Notes: a model not told the origin generated them from the letters alone. 49,540 bases of DNA from Janthinobacterium sp. GW456P (GCF_002127655.1 NZ_NEHB01000013.1:38402-87941), one strand, 5' to 3'; shown: positions 34,401-44,964, counted from the first letter of the stretch. Numbers and translations: made by a program.

Positions 34401-34941
34401 CCGTCTCGCGGCGGCGTTCCTTGTATTTGGAGACGCCTGCCGCCTCTTCGAGGAAGACGCGCAATTCTTCGGGGCGCGATTCGATGATGCGCGAAATCAT
34501 GCCCTGGCCGATGATGGCGTAGGCGCGCGGCCCCAGGCCCGTGCCAAGGAAGATATCCTGGATGTCGCGCCGGCGCACGGGCTGGCCATTGATGTAATAG
34601 GTCGAGGTGCCGTCGCGCGTCAAGGTGCGCTTGACGGCGATCTCGGCGTACTGGCCCCACTGGCCGGACGCCTTGCCGTCGTTATTGTCGAACACCAGTT
34701 CCACGGAAGCGCGGCCGGCCGGCTTGCGGTGGGTGGAGCCATTGAAAATGACGTCCTGCATCGACTCGCCGCGCAGTTCCGACGCTTTCGATTCGCCCAG
34801 CACCCAGCGCACGGCGTCGATGATGTTCGACTTGCCGCAGCCATTCGGCCCGACCACGCCCACGAGCTGGCCTGGCACCTGAAAATTGGTGGGATCGACG
34901 AAAGACTTAAATCCCGACAACTTGATGGAAGAGAGACGCAC
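31414..34941 (-). CDS. smc: Chromosome segregation/condensation ATPase SMC
   Basis: Forms the condensin ring with ScpA/ScpB. The 1175-residue product has Walker A GPNGCGKSN (31-39), a QGMISRIIESRPEELRVFLEEAAGVSKYKERR segment, a long coiled coil (about 170-500), the flexible hinge (about 510-660), a returning coiled coil, then the signature LSGGEKALTATALVFSM and Walker B FCLLDEVDAPLDDSN. The start is GTG at 34941 with AGGA upstream. A plausible promoter with a dyad in its spacer lies at 34975-35003. Confidence 0.96.
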
Positions 34942-34974
34942 GTGTTTTAGAGTTCCTGGCCTATACTGGCGTTT

Positions 34975-35003
34975 ATATTATGGGTGAACCCGGTTCATGT
35001 TCA
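34975..35003 (-). promoter_or_regulatory. Probable smc promoter with operator-like dyad in the spacer
   Basis: On the minus strand TGAACA (34998-35003), a 17-base spacer, then TAATAT (34975-34980). The spacer is occupied by a perfect 6+1+6 palindrome TGAACC-C-GGTTCA at 34985-34997, a typical repressor-site position. The -35 match is only moderate. Confidence 0.5.
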
Positions 35004-35125
35004 GTTCAGATGCCGCATCGCGACGGCAGCCTGGCTGCTCGCCGCAAAAAAAGTGGTTCATCATACCATTTCCTGATGCTTTTCTGGCCAAAAAACCGTC
35101 GCGCCAGGTGCCTGCTGGCAGCCGA

Positions 35126-35761
35126 TCAGGGGGCAGGACGGTCATCCTGCGCCAGTTTCCAATCCGCGCGGGAAAAAACGCGCTCATGGCCGGACAGCAC
35201 CAGGGCCAGTTTTTGCAGCCATTGTTCGGTCGGCATGGGCTCCGCCTTGAAGCTGAGCAACACCATCAGCGCCAGGCTGGCCAGGGCCAGCGCATGGCTG
35301 ACGGTAAAATTGACGGCGCCACGGGCATTCCACATGAATCCCAGCGCCAGCGCCAGGCCCAGCACGCAGCCGCTGACGGCTTCGGACACGCTGTGCGCAT
35401 GCACGACCACGCGGGAAATGGCCACCAGCACGGCAAAGGCCACGCCGACAAGCACACCGGCATGGCGCCAGCGCGGTTCGGCCCGCTGCAGCAGCACATA
35501 CATCAGCACGGGAAACACGGCACCGGCGCGCATGGCGTGACCGCTGAAACCGGTAAAATCGAGCGTGCTGCTGCCCACGCCCCAACTCATGAAGGCCAGC
35601 TTCGACAGCACCACGAGGGCCAGGCCGCCGCCATACCACAAGCTCCAGCTGAGTACCAGCCGCCACTGGCGCGACGCGAGCAGCCACAGAGCAATCGCCA
35701 CGCCAGCCGGCCCCATGACGGACATATCGGCCGCAAAAGAAATCCCATTCCACCAAGTCAT
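35126..35761 (-). CDS. PAP2-superfamily membrane phosphatase-like protein, degenerate motifs
   Basis: A 211-residue protein with about five to six membrane helices. Motif 2 of PAP2 phosphatases is present as FSGHAMRA, and motif 3 as SRVVVHAHSVSE, where the final Asp of SRx5Hx3D is Glu. Motif 1 (Kx6RP) is not intact; only a Lys in LSKLAFMSWG is seen. It could still hydrolyse a phospholipid-type substrate, but the changes leave activity open. The ATG at 35761 is preferred; an in-frame start further up would add 28 residues without similarity. It lies 184 bases upstream of smc on the same strand. Confidence 0.75.
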   Translation of the reverse strand: MTWWNGISFAADMSVMGPAGVAIALWLLASRQWRLVLSWSLWYGGGLALVVLSKLAFMSWGVGSSTLDFTGFSGHAMRAGAVFPVLMYVLLQRAEPRWRHAGVLVGVAFAVLVAISRVVVHAHSVSEAVSGCVLGLALALGFMWNARGAVNFTVSHALALASLALMVLLSFKAEPMPTEQWLQKLALVLSGHERVFSRADWKLAQDDRPAP

Positions 35762-35922
35762 CGTGCCTACGCTTATTTCATGATCAGCGTGCACTATGCC
35801 ACGACTGGCCCCGCTTGCGCCCGGGTTTTCATCAACTACGGACAAGAATTACATTCCATTACAATTTCCACCTCAGAAATTGCCATATGAAAATATCTCG
35901 CGGATGCCGCTCCGGCGGCGCG

Positions 35923-36495
35923 TCAGATATTCGTCAGGCGCTTGCCCTTGGGCGGCGCAAAGTCGCGGATCGATTCGACCATGCCCACTTCCAGCGCCTG
36001 GTCGGCCGTCAGGTGCAGGTCCGAATATGCGTGCACCTGCCACTGCTCGTCCGTCAGCTTGACGTGGCCGCGCAGGATGCGCTCGGTGCGCATGTCGTCG
36101 GCGCGCAAGCCCTCGACGATGATGCTGAGCGCATCGGGGCGCGAACCGGGCGAGGCGGTCGCATGCGACTTGTGCACCATGAAACGGGCCGTGTCGCTGG
36201 CATGGCGGTGCCGCCCCGCCAGGAACAGGGTCACGGCGATGGACGCCACGGCGCCCGCGTTGTACGTGATGATGTCGAGCGGCAACTTGCTGAGAAAGTT
36301 GTACAGACAGATGCCATCGCTGACATAGCCGCCGTTGGACTGGATCAGGATGTGCGCGGTGGTGAGCTTGTCTTCCGTGATGTCGGCGGCGGCATTAAAG
36401 ACGCGCCGCACCATGTCGCTGTTGACGTCGCCCGAGAGGGTAAAATAACCGTGCTGCTCGGTGTTGTTTTGCGTCTCGCTTTGTGTAGTGTTCAT
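35923..36495 (-). CDS. ClpP-like serine protease
   Basis: A 190-residue ClpP/crotonase-fold protein. The likely triad is S85 in AGAVASIAVTLFLAG, H108 in ARFMVHKSHAT and D159 in AYSDLHLTADQAL, with spacing like ClpP. HILIQSNGGYVSDGICLYNFL is the substrate-strand region. It lacks the N-terminal loop and several ClpP-specific residues, so it is a paralogue rather than housekeeping ClpP, and no clpX or clpA is adjacent. Whether it pairs with an ATPase is unknown. The start is ATG 36495; the divergent neighbour is the gcv operon. Confidence 0.8.
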   Translation of the reverse strand: MNTTQSETQNNTEQHGYFTLSGDVNSDMVRRVFNAAADITEDKLTTAHILIQSNGGYVSDGICLYNFLSKLPLDIITYNAGAVASIAVTLFLAGRHRHASDTARFMVHKSHATASPGSRPDALSIIVEGLRADDMRTERILRGHVKLTDEQWQVHAYSDLHLTADQALEVGMVESIRDFAPPKGKRLTNI

Positions 36496-36559
36496 GGCAG
36501 GCACCCGCAAGAAAGCCAAGATTTCATCATAGCGCATTCCTGCGCGGCCGGGCGCCCTT

Positions 36560-36613
36560 TTGCAGCGGAACATCCCCCCTTGCCAGCCCCGCAAACCGGG
36601 GCTTTTGCTGCAA
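36560..36613. other. Nested inverted repeats between the ClpP-like gene and the gcv promoter
   Basis: The outer arms TTGCAGC (36560-36566) and GCTGCAA (36607-36613) enclose a hairpin AGCCCCG (36585-36591) / CGGGGCT (36597-36603) followed by a short T-run on the plus strand. It could be an insulating terminator or a regulator site just upstream of the gcv -35. Confidence 0.4.
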
Positions 36614-36633
36614 TTTGGCAACGTCTTTTCAGA

Positions 36634-36662
36634 TTGACAGAAACACCCTGCTGGCATATATT
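36634..36662 (+). promoter_or_regulatory. Near-consensus sigma70 promoter of the gcv operon
   Basis: TTGACA (36634-36639), a 17-base spacer and TATATT (36657-36662): 11 of 12 consensus positions. The start site would be near 36669, immediately before the riboswitch, so control is expected to be mostly at RNA level. Confidence 0.9.
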
Positions 36663-36671
36663 CCTCCCACT

Positions 36672-36880
36672 TGATCGGGAGAGGGCAACCCAGCGTTGCC
36701 GCCGAAGGGGCACTACCCAAAAACTCTCAGGCAAAAGGACCGATCAGGCGGACTGAAGTTGTTGCTTTGGCGACACTACAGCTCAACTCTGGAGAGCGGC
36801 CGCGGCACATGCCGGCGGCCCACCGAAGGGGCGCACGGGGCAAGCCCCCGTAATCTCTCAGGTACAAAGGACAGGGGGGT
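36672..36880 (+). promoter_or_regulatory. Tandem glycine riboswitch
   Basis: Two successive aptamers of the glycine-sensing class lie upstream of gcvT. Aptamer 1 (36672-36746) is closed by TGATCG/CGATCA and carries GGGAGAG ... CCGAAGGGG ... AACTCTCAGGCAAAAGGAC. Aptamer 2 (about 36786-36880) carries GGAGAG ... CACCGAAGGGG ... ATCTCTCAGGTACAAAGGAC. These conserved cores are diagnostic. Glycine binding normally turns the operon on. The ~76 bases between aptamer 2 and the gcvT ATG should hold the expression platform; I see no clear terminator there, so control of translation start is likelier. Confidence 0.95.
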
Positions 36881-36956
36881 CAGTGATCACGCCGGAAAGC
36901 CGTGTTGGCTCTGTGTGTTCTGTTAACTTCCCCTTTACCTTCGTCCCGAGGAATCC

Positions 36957-38078
36957 ATGACGCTCAAAGCGACCCCACTCAACAACGCCCACCGTGCCCT
37001 CGGCGCCCGCATGGTCGATTTCGGCGGCTGGGACATGCCCGTCAACTACGGCTCGCAAATCGAAGAGCACAACGCCGTGCGCGGCGACGCCGGCATGTTC
37101 GACGTGTCCCATATGTGCGTGGTCGATATCGAAGGCCCGAACGTGCGCGCCTTTTTGCGCGGCTTGCTGGCCAATAACGTCGACAAGCTGCAAGTATCGG
37201 GCAAGGCGCTGTATTCGTGCATGTTGAATGCCGAAGGTACCGTCATCGATGACCTGATCGTCTACTTCTTCAACGAAAACTGGTTCCGCCTTGTCGTCAA
37301 CGCGGGCACGGCTGAAAAAGACGTGGCCTGGATGCAGCAGCAAAATACAGCCACCAACAGCGGCCTGACGATTACCGAACGCCGCAATGCGAACGACCCG
37401 ATGGCCCTGGTAGCCGTGCAGGGCCCGAACGCGCGCGCCAAGGTGTGGCAAGTGCTGCCGGAAACGCAAGCCGCGTCCGAAGCCATCAAGCCCTTCAACG
37501 TCGTCATCGTCAAGGACACGGCCTTCGGCGAAGTCATGCTGGCGCGCACCGGCTACACGGGCGAAGACGGTTTTGAAATCGGCGTGGCCGCGCCCCAGGT
37601 GGAAGCGCTGTGGAACGCCTTGATCGCCGCCGGCGTCAAGCCGGCCGGCCTCGGTGCGCGCGACACCCTGCGCCTGGAAGCGGGCATGAATCTGTACGGT
37701 CAGGACATGGATGAAACCGTCAACCCGCTCGACGCGGGCCTGGCGTGGACCATCGACCTGGTCAGCGAGCGCGACTTCATCGGCAAGGCCGCCCTGCTGG
37801 CGAAAGGCCAGAACGCGCAATTCGTCGGCCTGATCCTGCGCGAAAAAGGCGGCGTGCTGCGCGCGCACCAGAAAGTCATCATCGCCGGCAGCGACGCTGC
37901 GGGCGAAATCACCAGCGGCACCTTCAGCCCGACGATGCAGGAAGCCATTGCTCTCGCGCGCGTGCCGAACGGCGTGGCGGCAGGCGACACCGTGCACGTG
38001 GAAATCCGCGGCAAGCAGCTGGCCGCTTCCGTCGTCAAGCTGCCTTTCGTGCGTAACGGTAAAATCCTGGCTGCGTAA
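36957..38078 (+). CDS. gcvT: Glycine cleavage system T protein (aminomethyltransferase)
   Basis: Transfers the methylene from lipoyl-H protein to tetrahydrofolate, releasing ammonia. The 373-residue product has [25 protein letters not shown], the catalytic Asp region [29 protein letters not shown] and [22 protein letters not shown]. The GAGG Shine-Dalgarno is 6 bases before ATG 36957. First gene of a complete T-H-P operon. Confidence 0.97.
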   Translation: MTLKATPLNNAHRALGARMVDFGGWDMPVNYGSQIEEHNAVRGDAGMFDVSHMCVVDIEGPNVRAFLRGLLANNVDKLQVSGKALYSCMLNAEGTVIDDLIVYFFNENWFRLVVNAGTAEKDVAWMQQQNTATNSGLTITERRNANDPMALVAVQGPNARAKVWQVLPETQAASEAIKPFNVVIVKDTAFGEVMLARTGYTGEDGFEIGVAAPQVEALWNALIAAGVKPAGLGARDTLRLEAGMNLYGQDMDETVNPLDAGLAWTIDLVSERDFIGKAALLAKGQNAQFVGLILREKGGVLRAHQKVIIAGSDAAGEITSGTFSPTMQEAIALARVPNGVAAGDTVHVEIRGKQLAASVVKLPFVRNGKILAA

Positions 38079-38151
38079 GCGTATTTATAGAGCCGCCCGC
38101 AAGACCGTACAACCATAATCAATAACGAACACCTACCATCTGGAGCCACAC

Positions 38152-38532
38152 ATGAACATTCCTGCAGACCTGAAGTACACCGCTTCCCACGAATGGGTAC
38201 GCCTTGAAGGCGACGGCACCATCACCGTCGGCATCACCGAGTACGCGCAGGACGCGCTGGGCGATATCGTCTTCGTCGAACTGCCTACCGTGGGCAACAG
38301 CTACGGCGCCGGCGACGACGCCGCCGTGGTGGAATCGGTCAAGGCAGCGAGCGACATCTACGCGCCGATCGCCGGCGAAGTCGTGGCCGTCAACGACGAC
38401 GTGGTCAACTCGCCTGAATCGATCAACGCCGACGCCTACGCCAACTGGCTGTTCAAGATCAAGCCAGCCGACGTGTCGGCCCTGGACGGCTTGCTCGACG
38501 CCGCCGCCTATGGCGCCAGCACCAGCGCGTAA
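38152..38532 (+). CDS. gcvH: Glycine cleavage system H protein
   Basis: Lipoyl carrier that shuttles the aminomethyl group between P, T and L proteins. The 126 residues show [37 protein letters not shown] and the lipoylation loop [14 protein letters not shown] with K64. Full length. It follows gcvT by 73 bases. Confidence 0.97.
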   Translation: MNIPADLKYTASHEWVRLEGDGTITVGITEYAQDALGDIVFVELPTVGNSYGAGDDAAVVESVKAASDIYAPIAGEVVAVNDDVVNSPESINADAYANWLFKIKPADVSALDGLLDAAAYGASTSA

Positions 38533-38545
38533 TCGCGTTTGATTC

Positions 38546-38567
38546 ACGGGCCGCGTTTGCGGCCCGT
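38546..38567 (+). other. GC-rich hairpin between gcvH and gcvP
   Basis: A perfect 9-bp stem ACGGGCCGC/GCGGCCCGT with a 4-nt loop lies 14 bases past the gcvH stop. It is followed by only a broken T-stretch, so it is at best a partial terminator. It may tune the H:P ratio or protect the gcvTH mRNA. Confidence 0.6.
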
Positions 38568-38650
38568 TTGCATTTGATTTTGTAGCGATACCCCGCCGCC
38601 GCGCCCGCGCGCCGCATCCCGGTTTTTCAGTCTTTTTTGGCCTCTATATC

Positions 38651-41550
<2,900 letters not shown>

Positions 41551-41551
<1 letters not shown>

Positions 41552-41668
41552 CGCCAGACCAAACCTACTGCGCGTCGCGCTTTGCGGCCGGCGATGCTCA
41601 CCGTACTAAAGTACGGTTGCGCTTCTCGGCCACAAATCACTGACGCTCGCTACGGTTTTGTCAGGCGT
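41551..41668. repeat. 118-bp terminal-inverted-repeat element (copy C)
   Basis: Ends ACGCCAGACCAAACC and, reverse-complemented, ACGCCTGACAAAACC (13 of 15). The centre is ACCGTAC-TAAA-GTACGGT (41600-41606 and 41611-41617): the same stem as copy B but a different loop. Length is identical to copy B. The element starts with the last base of the gcvP stop codon. No direct repeats flank it. Confidence 0.75.
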
Positions 41669-41695
41669 CGAAACTCTGCATTCAGGAAGTCACAG

Positions 41696-41726
41696 AACGG
41701 CAGGCCGCAAGGTTTGCCGTTTTTTT
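41696..41726 (+). terminator. Rho-independent terminator downstream of gcvP
   Basis: Stem AACGGCA (41696-41702) / TGCCGTT (41715-41721) with a 12-nt loop followed by a T-run to 41726. It lies 145 bases past gcvP, beyond the repeat element, so the element is probably transcribed in the gcv mRNA. Confidence 0.8.
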
Positions 41727-41736
41727 ATGCGCCGCG

Positions 41737-41895
41737 TTATAAGACCAGCAAGACGGCACCGGGCAGCCCCAGCACGGTGCCAAGTATCGTCAGGCACACG
41801 ACATCGCGCCGCTCGCAGCGGGCGCGGTGCGAACTCCAGGCGGCAAACAGCAGCGCCGCGGCCACGCCGCTGAACGAAATGCCCACTTCCGTCAT
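41737..41895 (-). CDS. Small predicted membrane protein, 52 residues
   Basis: I do not recognise a family. The minus-strand frame runs from ATG 41895 to TAA 41737, preceded by a strong GGGAGAG Shine-Dalgarno at suitable spacing. The product has two hydrophobic segments, about 4-20 (VGISFSGVAAALLFAAW) and about 33-52 (VCLTILGTVLGLPGAVLLVL). Between them is a short basic loop with HRARCERR that would face the cytoplasm under the positive-inside rule. The codon pattern is GC-rich like its neighbours. It is convergent with gcvP and divergent from the MFS gene, whose promoter is about 90 bases away. Confidence 0.55.
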   Translation of the reverse strand: MTEVGISFSGVAAALLFAAWSSHRARCERRDVVCLTILGTVLGLPGAVLLVL

Positions 41896-41960
41896 GTCAG
41901 CTCTCCCATCATCGTTGCTTCTTTCATCGCTCCCATCCTTTTCATTGATTGAACAAGCTA

Positions 41961-41987
41961 CCTACCGGTAGGCAGTCAGTGTACAAT
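41961..41987 (+). promoter_or_regulatory. Operator palindrome and -10 box upstream of the MFS pump gene
   Basis: A perfect 12-bp palindrome CCTACCGGTAGG (41961-41972) lies 9 bases before TACAAT (41982-41987), a good -10. The palindrome covers the -35 zone, where no consensus hexamer is seen. CCGGT-centred sites are common for TetR repressors, and a tetR gene is in the same operon. It is likely the autoregulatory site. Confidence 0.65.
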
Positions 41988-42038
41988 AAAAAAGACGGCG
42001 ATGTCCATGCCGTGTTTTTGAACGATGAAGGAAGCGCA

Positions 42039-43256
42039 ATGCAGCAGCAAACCACTCTCCCCGCCGCCAGTCTCGGGCTGGCGGCTTCCCTGGCCCTGGT
42101 GGCCGTGCTCGGTCCGGCCGGCATCGACATGTACCTGGCCTCGATGCCCGCCATGGCGCGCGAGCTGCACACCTCCTATGCGAATGTGCAGCTGAGCCTG
42201 ACCGTTTTCCTGCTGGCCCTGGGCGGCGGACAGTTGCTGTGCGGGCCGCTCACCGACTTGCTGGGCCGGCGCCGCCCGCTGCTGGCCGGCATCGCCGTCT
42301 ACATTGTGGCCGCCATATGGGCGTCGCAGGCGGAGCAATTGCACACGCTGCTGCTGGCGCGCACGGTGCAGGGCGTGGGCGCGGCGCTGACGCTGGTCGT
42401 GGTGATGAGCATGGTGCGCGACGTTGCCGATGGGGTCAAAGCGGCGCAGCTGTTCGCACTCCTGATGACCATCGTGGGCCTGGCGCCCGTGCTGGCGCCC
42501 GCCGTGGGCGGCTTGCTCGACGCGCACTACGGCTGGCGCGTCGTGATGCTGGCCCTGGCCGCGCTGGGCGCCCTGACCCTGCTCAATAGCGCGCTGTTCC
42601 TACCGGAAACCTTGCCGCTGAAGCAGCGTGTATCGCCGAAGGGCATGCACCGCACGTATGCGCGCATCGCGCTCGACCGCGCCTTCCTGCTGCCCGCGCT
42701 GGCCCTGTCCGCCGCGTTCTTTTTCCTGTTCGCCTACATCGGCGGCGCCTCGCTCGTGTACCAGCGCGATTTCGGCCTGTCCGCCGGCAGCTTCGGCCTC
42801 GTGTTTGGCGCCACGGGCGTGGCCGTGCTGCTCGGTGCCATGGCCAGCGGCCGCCTGGTGGAAAAACACGGCGTGGCGCGCCTCTGCGTGGCAGGCAGCG
42901 TGGCCATGCTGGGCGGCGCGGCACTGGCCCTGCTCGGCGCCTGGGCGGGCGCCGGCATCGCCGCCGTCGTGCCGGGCATGTTCGTGGCCCTGTTCGGCCT
43001 GGGCATGGCGGAAGCGGCGCTGATGGCCATGGCCATGGGCTCGCAACAGCACGCGCTCGGCTCCACCGCCGCGCTGCTGGGCGCCATCCAGATGAGCTTG
43101 TCGTCCCTGGCCACGCCGCTGGCGGCCAGCCTGTCCGAACGGGGACCGCTGCCATGGCTGCTGTTCTTGACCGTGGCCGGCCTGCTGGTATCATGGCTGA
43201 CCCTGGCCACTGCGCGCATCCATCCGGTTCATGCCTGCAGCCCGGGAGCGCACTGA
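42039..43256 (+). CDS. Bcr/CflA-family multidrug efflux MFS transporter
   Basis: A 405-residue inner-membrane proton antiporter with about 12 membrane helices. The Bcr/CflA hallmarks are the start of helix 1 with GPAGIDMYLASMPAMARELHTS, the loop motif GPLTDLLGRRRPLLAG (MFS motif A) and the motif C-like region GLAPVLAPAVGGLLDAHYGWR. ATG 42039 has AAGGAAG upstream; a longer in-frame start would lie over the operator palindrome. Drug range cannot be predicted. It overlaps or closely precedes the TetR gene. Confidence 0.9.
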   Translation: MQQQTTLPAASLGLAASLALVAVLGPAGIDMYLASMPAMARELHTSYANVQLSLTVFLLALGGGQLLCGPLTDLLGRRRPLLAGIAVYIVAAIWASQAEQLHTLLLARTVQGVGAALTLVVVMSMVRDVADGVKAAQLFALLMTIVGLAPVLAPAVGGLLDAHYGWRVVMLALAALGALTLLNSALFLPETLPLKQRVSPKGMHRTYARIALDRAFLLPALALSAAFFFLFAYIGGASLVYQRDFGLSAGSFGLVFGATGVAVLLGAMASGRLVEKHGVARLCVAGSVAMLGGAALALLGAWAGAGIAAVVPGMFVALFGLGMAEAALMAMAMGSQQHALGSTAALLGAIQMSLSSLATPLAASLSERGPLPWLLFLTVAGLLVSWLTLATARIHPVHACSPGAH

Positions 43257-43278
43257 CGCCTCACTCACTCTCACCCCA

Positions 43279-43893
43279 ATGATGAAAAAACGCTCGGCCT
43301 CGGCCGATAACATCTGCGCCGTCGCCGTCGTGCACTTTTCGGAGCACGGCTACGACGCTTCCTCCCTCAGCAACATCGCCGCACAGGCGGGCATGCGCAA
43401 GGCCTCGCTGTACTCGCACTTCGCCGGCAAGGACGCCCTCTTCCTCGACGTGTTTGCCGACGCGCTGGCCGAAGAGCAAGCCTTCATGGACGCCTGCTTC
43501 GCCGACGAGGCGGCGCTGGCGGCACCGGAAGGCCAGCGGGCCGGTTCCCTGTACTGCGACCGCATGTCGCAGCGCTATGCCGATTCGGCCCACTTGCGCT
43601 TTTTGCTGCGCACGGCGTATCTGCCGCCCGCGCCCCTGCGCGTGGAAGTGGGCACGGGCTACGAAGCCTTGCTGGCGCAATTGCAGCTGCACTACGTAAG
43701 CAGCCTGGGCCGCATGGCGCCCGCCCTGCCGCCGCAGCGCATCGACCTGTATGCGCAAGCCTACCTGGGCATCGTCGACAGCCTGCACGTGGAGCTGATC
43801 TATGCGGGCGGCGCGGCCCTGCAGCAGCGCCATGCGGCCCTGTGGCACATCCTGGCAGATTCACTTTCCTTAACCACCGGTAAGCCCTCATGA
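43279..43893 (+). CDS. TetR-family transcriptional regulator
   Basis: A 204-residue product. The N-terminal helix-turn-helix is clear: ICAVAVVHFSEHGYDASSLSNIAAQAGMRKASLYSHFAGKDALF (about 11-55), and the C-terminal ligand-binding part is helical. An in-frame ATG at 43231 would overlap the pump gene by 26 bases; neither start has a good Shine-Dalgarno, so translation is probably coupled. I choose 43279 from family spacing. It likely represses the pump operon through the palindrome at 41961. Confidence 0.85.
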   Translation: MMKKRSASADNICAVAVVHFSEHGYDASSLSNIAAQAGMRKASLYSHFAGKDALFLDVFADALAEEQAFMDACFADEAALAAPEGQRAGSLYCDRMSQRYADSAHLRFLLRTAYLPPAPLRVEVGTGYEALLAQLQLHYVSSLGRMAPALPPQRIDLYAQAYLGIVDSLHVELIYAGGAALQQRHAALWHILADSLSLTTGKPS

Positions 43894-44142
43894 AATGAGC
43901 CCGCTTGCCCTTCTGCTTCCCGTTTCGCGGTGCCGATCTGGTCGCTCTGGGTACTGACTGTGCCCTCGACTACAGCGTGATACCCGCGGTGAAAGTTGAA
44001 CTCGCACTGCCCGCAAGCCGCGACCTGAACGCACGCCATGAATACCCGGCGCTGTCAGCCTCGACCAAGATGGTTCCTGCCTCTGGCGCGCCATGCAAGT
44101 GCTTCAACAATTCCGCCTCAGAATAATTTTCCGCGCCCGCCA
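43894..44142. other. Intergenic stretch, nothing recognised
   Basis: This 249-bp stretch lies between the 3' ends of tetR and the convergent unknown gene. Short frames exist in several phases but none has a Shine-Dalgarno or family similarity. No clear terminator is seen for either gene. Confidence 0.5.
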
Positions 44143-44808
44143 TCACGTGTCGTACCGTGTCGTGTCGAGGCTATACACGACGGAATTCATGGTGGTGTGC
44201 ACAATCTGAAACAACCTGCCGTCCCAGCGGGACTTGCTGAAGTGGGAGGTACGGTCCAGGTAGCCTGGCGTGCCGGTGATGCCGTCGACAGCCAATGGTT
44301 TTCCGGATTTGTCGACGAGGTGAGCTTGCCACACCTCGCCGATGGCCGGGCCAAGGCATCGGTAAACTTCGACGCGATATTGTTTATCCGGCGAGGAACG
44401 CCATAATTTGCGCACCGGGATGTGGAGTGCAAACGCGCAGTCGCGCACACGGCATGCTGCCTGAGTGACGGCGTCGGGATCGCTTGCGAGCCGGACCAGC
44501 ACCGCCGTCAGTTCGAGCAGCATGCGCTCCTGTTGTGCGGACGGGGAACAGGCCATGTAGGCGCCGATATCGAAGTCTTCCACATAATAGCTGGTGCAGC
44601 CCAGCACCTGGCTGCACTGCGCCTCGTCGGCCGGCTTTTCGCCAAAGATCACGGACAGCAACGAAGAACCATCAAGGACGAAATCGGACGGCAAAAAATG
44701 CATCAGTAACTGCCGCACATGATGCGCGTTCGGATGAAAAGACCAGGCGCGCTGGTTGGAATAGCTGATTGGTGTTTCAACTACCCTGATCTCTTTGAGT
44801 CTTGCCAT
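44143..44808 (-). CDS. Protein of unknown function (221 residues)
   Basis: I do not recognise a family. The frame runs from ATG 44808, preceded by AAAGG with a 10-base gap, to the TGA at 44143. An ATG at 44826 would add six residues. The product is soluble-looking with no signal peptide or membrane helix, is mixed alpha/beta, and contains five Cys, an ERMLLELTAVLVRLASDP helix and a hydrophilic C-terminus with SKSRWDGRLFQIVHTT. It stands alone, convergent with tetR and divergent from mgtA, in DNA that looks less GC-rich than the rest. It may be acquired. Confidence 0.6.
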   Translation of the reverse strand: MARLKEIRVVETPISYSNQRAWSFHPNAHHVRQLLMHFLPSDFVLDGSSLLSVIFGEKPADEAQCSQVLGCTSYYVEDFDIGAYMACSPSAQQERMLLELTAVLVRLASDPDAVTQAACRVRDCAFALHIPVRKLWRSSPDKQYRVEVYRCLGPAIGEVWQAHLVDKSGKPLAVDGITGTPGYLDRTSHFSKSRWDGRLFQIVHTTMNSVVYSLDTTRYDT

Positions 44809-44931
44809 ATGACCGATGCCTTTCATGGGCCTGTTTTGCCTGCCTTTTCGTCCAAGTTGACGGCTCTTTCGAGTATAACAATCGCGGTCAGGACGAACCT
44901 TGGCTGAAAAGCGCTGGCCAAGACCCTATCA

Positions 44932-44951
44932 ACATTACGCTTCGGTAATGT
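44932..44951. promoter_or_regulatory. Inverted repeat upstream of the mgtA promoter
   Basis: ACATTAC (44932-44938) and GTAATGT (44945-44951) are perfect 7-bp arms around a 6-base centre, 13 bases before the mgtA -35. The position suits an activator or repressor site. It is not the direct-repeat PhoP box. Confidence 0.5.
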
Positions 44952-44964
44952 AGACGATCTTTGC

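Noticed and set aside
31423..34950. Plus-strand open frame as long as smc and antisense to it
   Set aside because: It lies exactly over smc, has no family similarity and a biased composition (rich in R, Q, L, H) expected when GC-rich codons are read on the opposite strand. smc is certain.
43905..44126. Small plus-strand frame after tetR
   Set aside because: No Shine-Dalgarno, no hydrophobic or domain pattern, and competing frames of similar length on the other strand.
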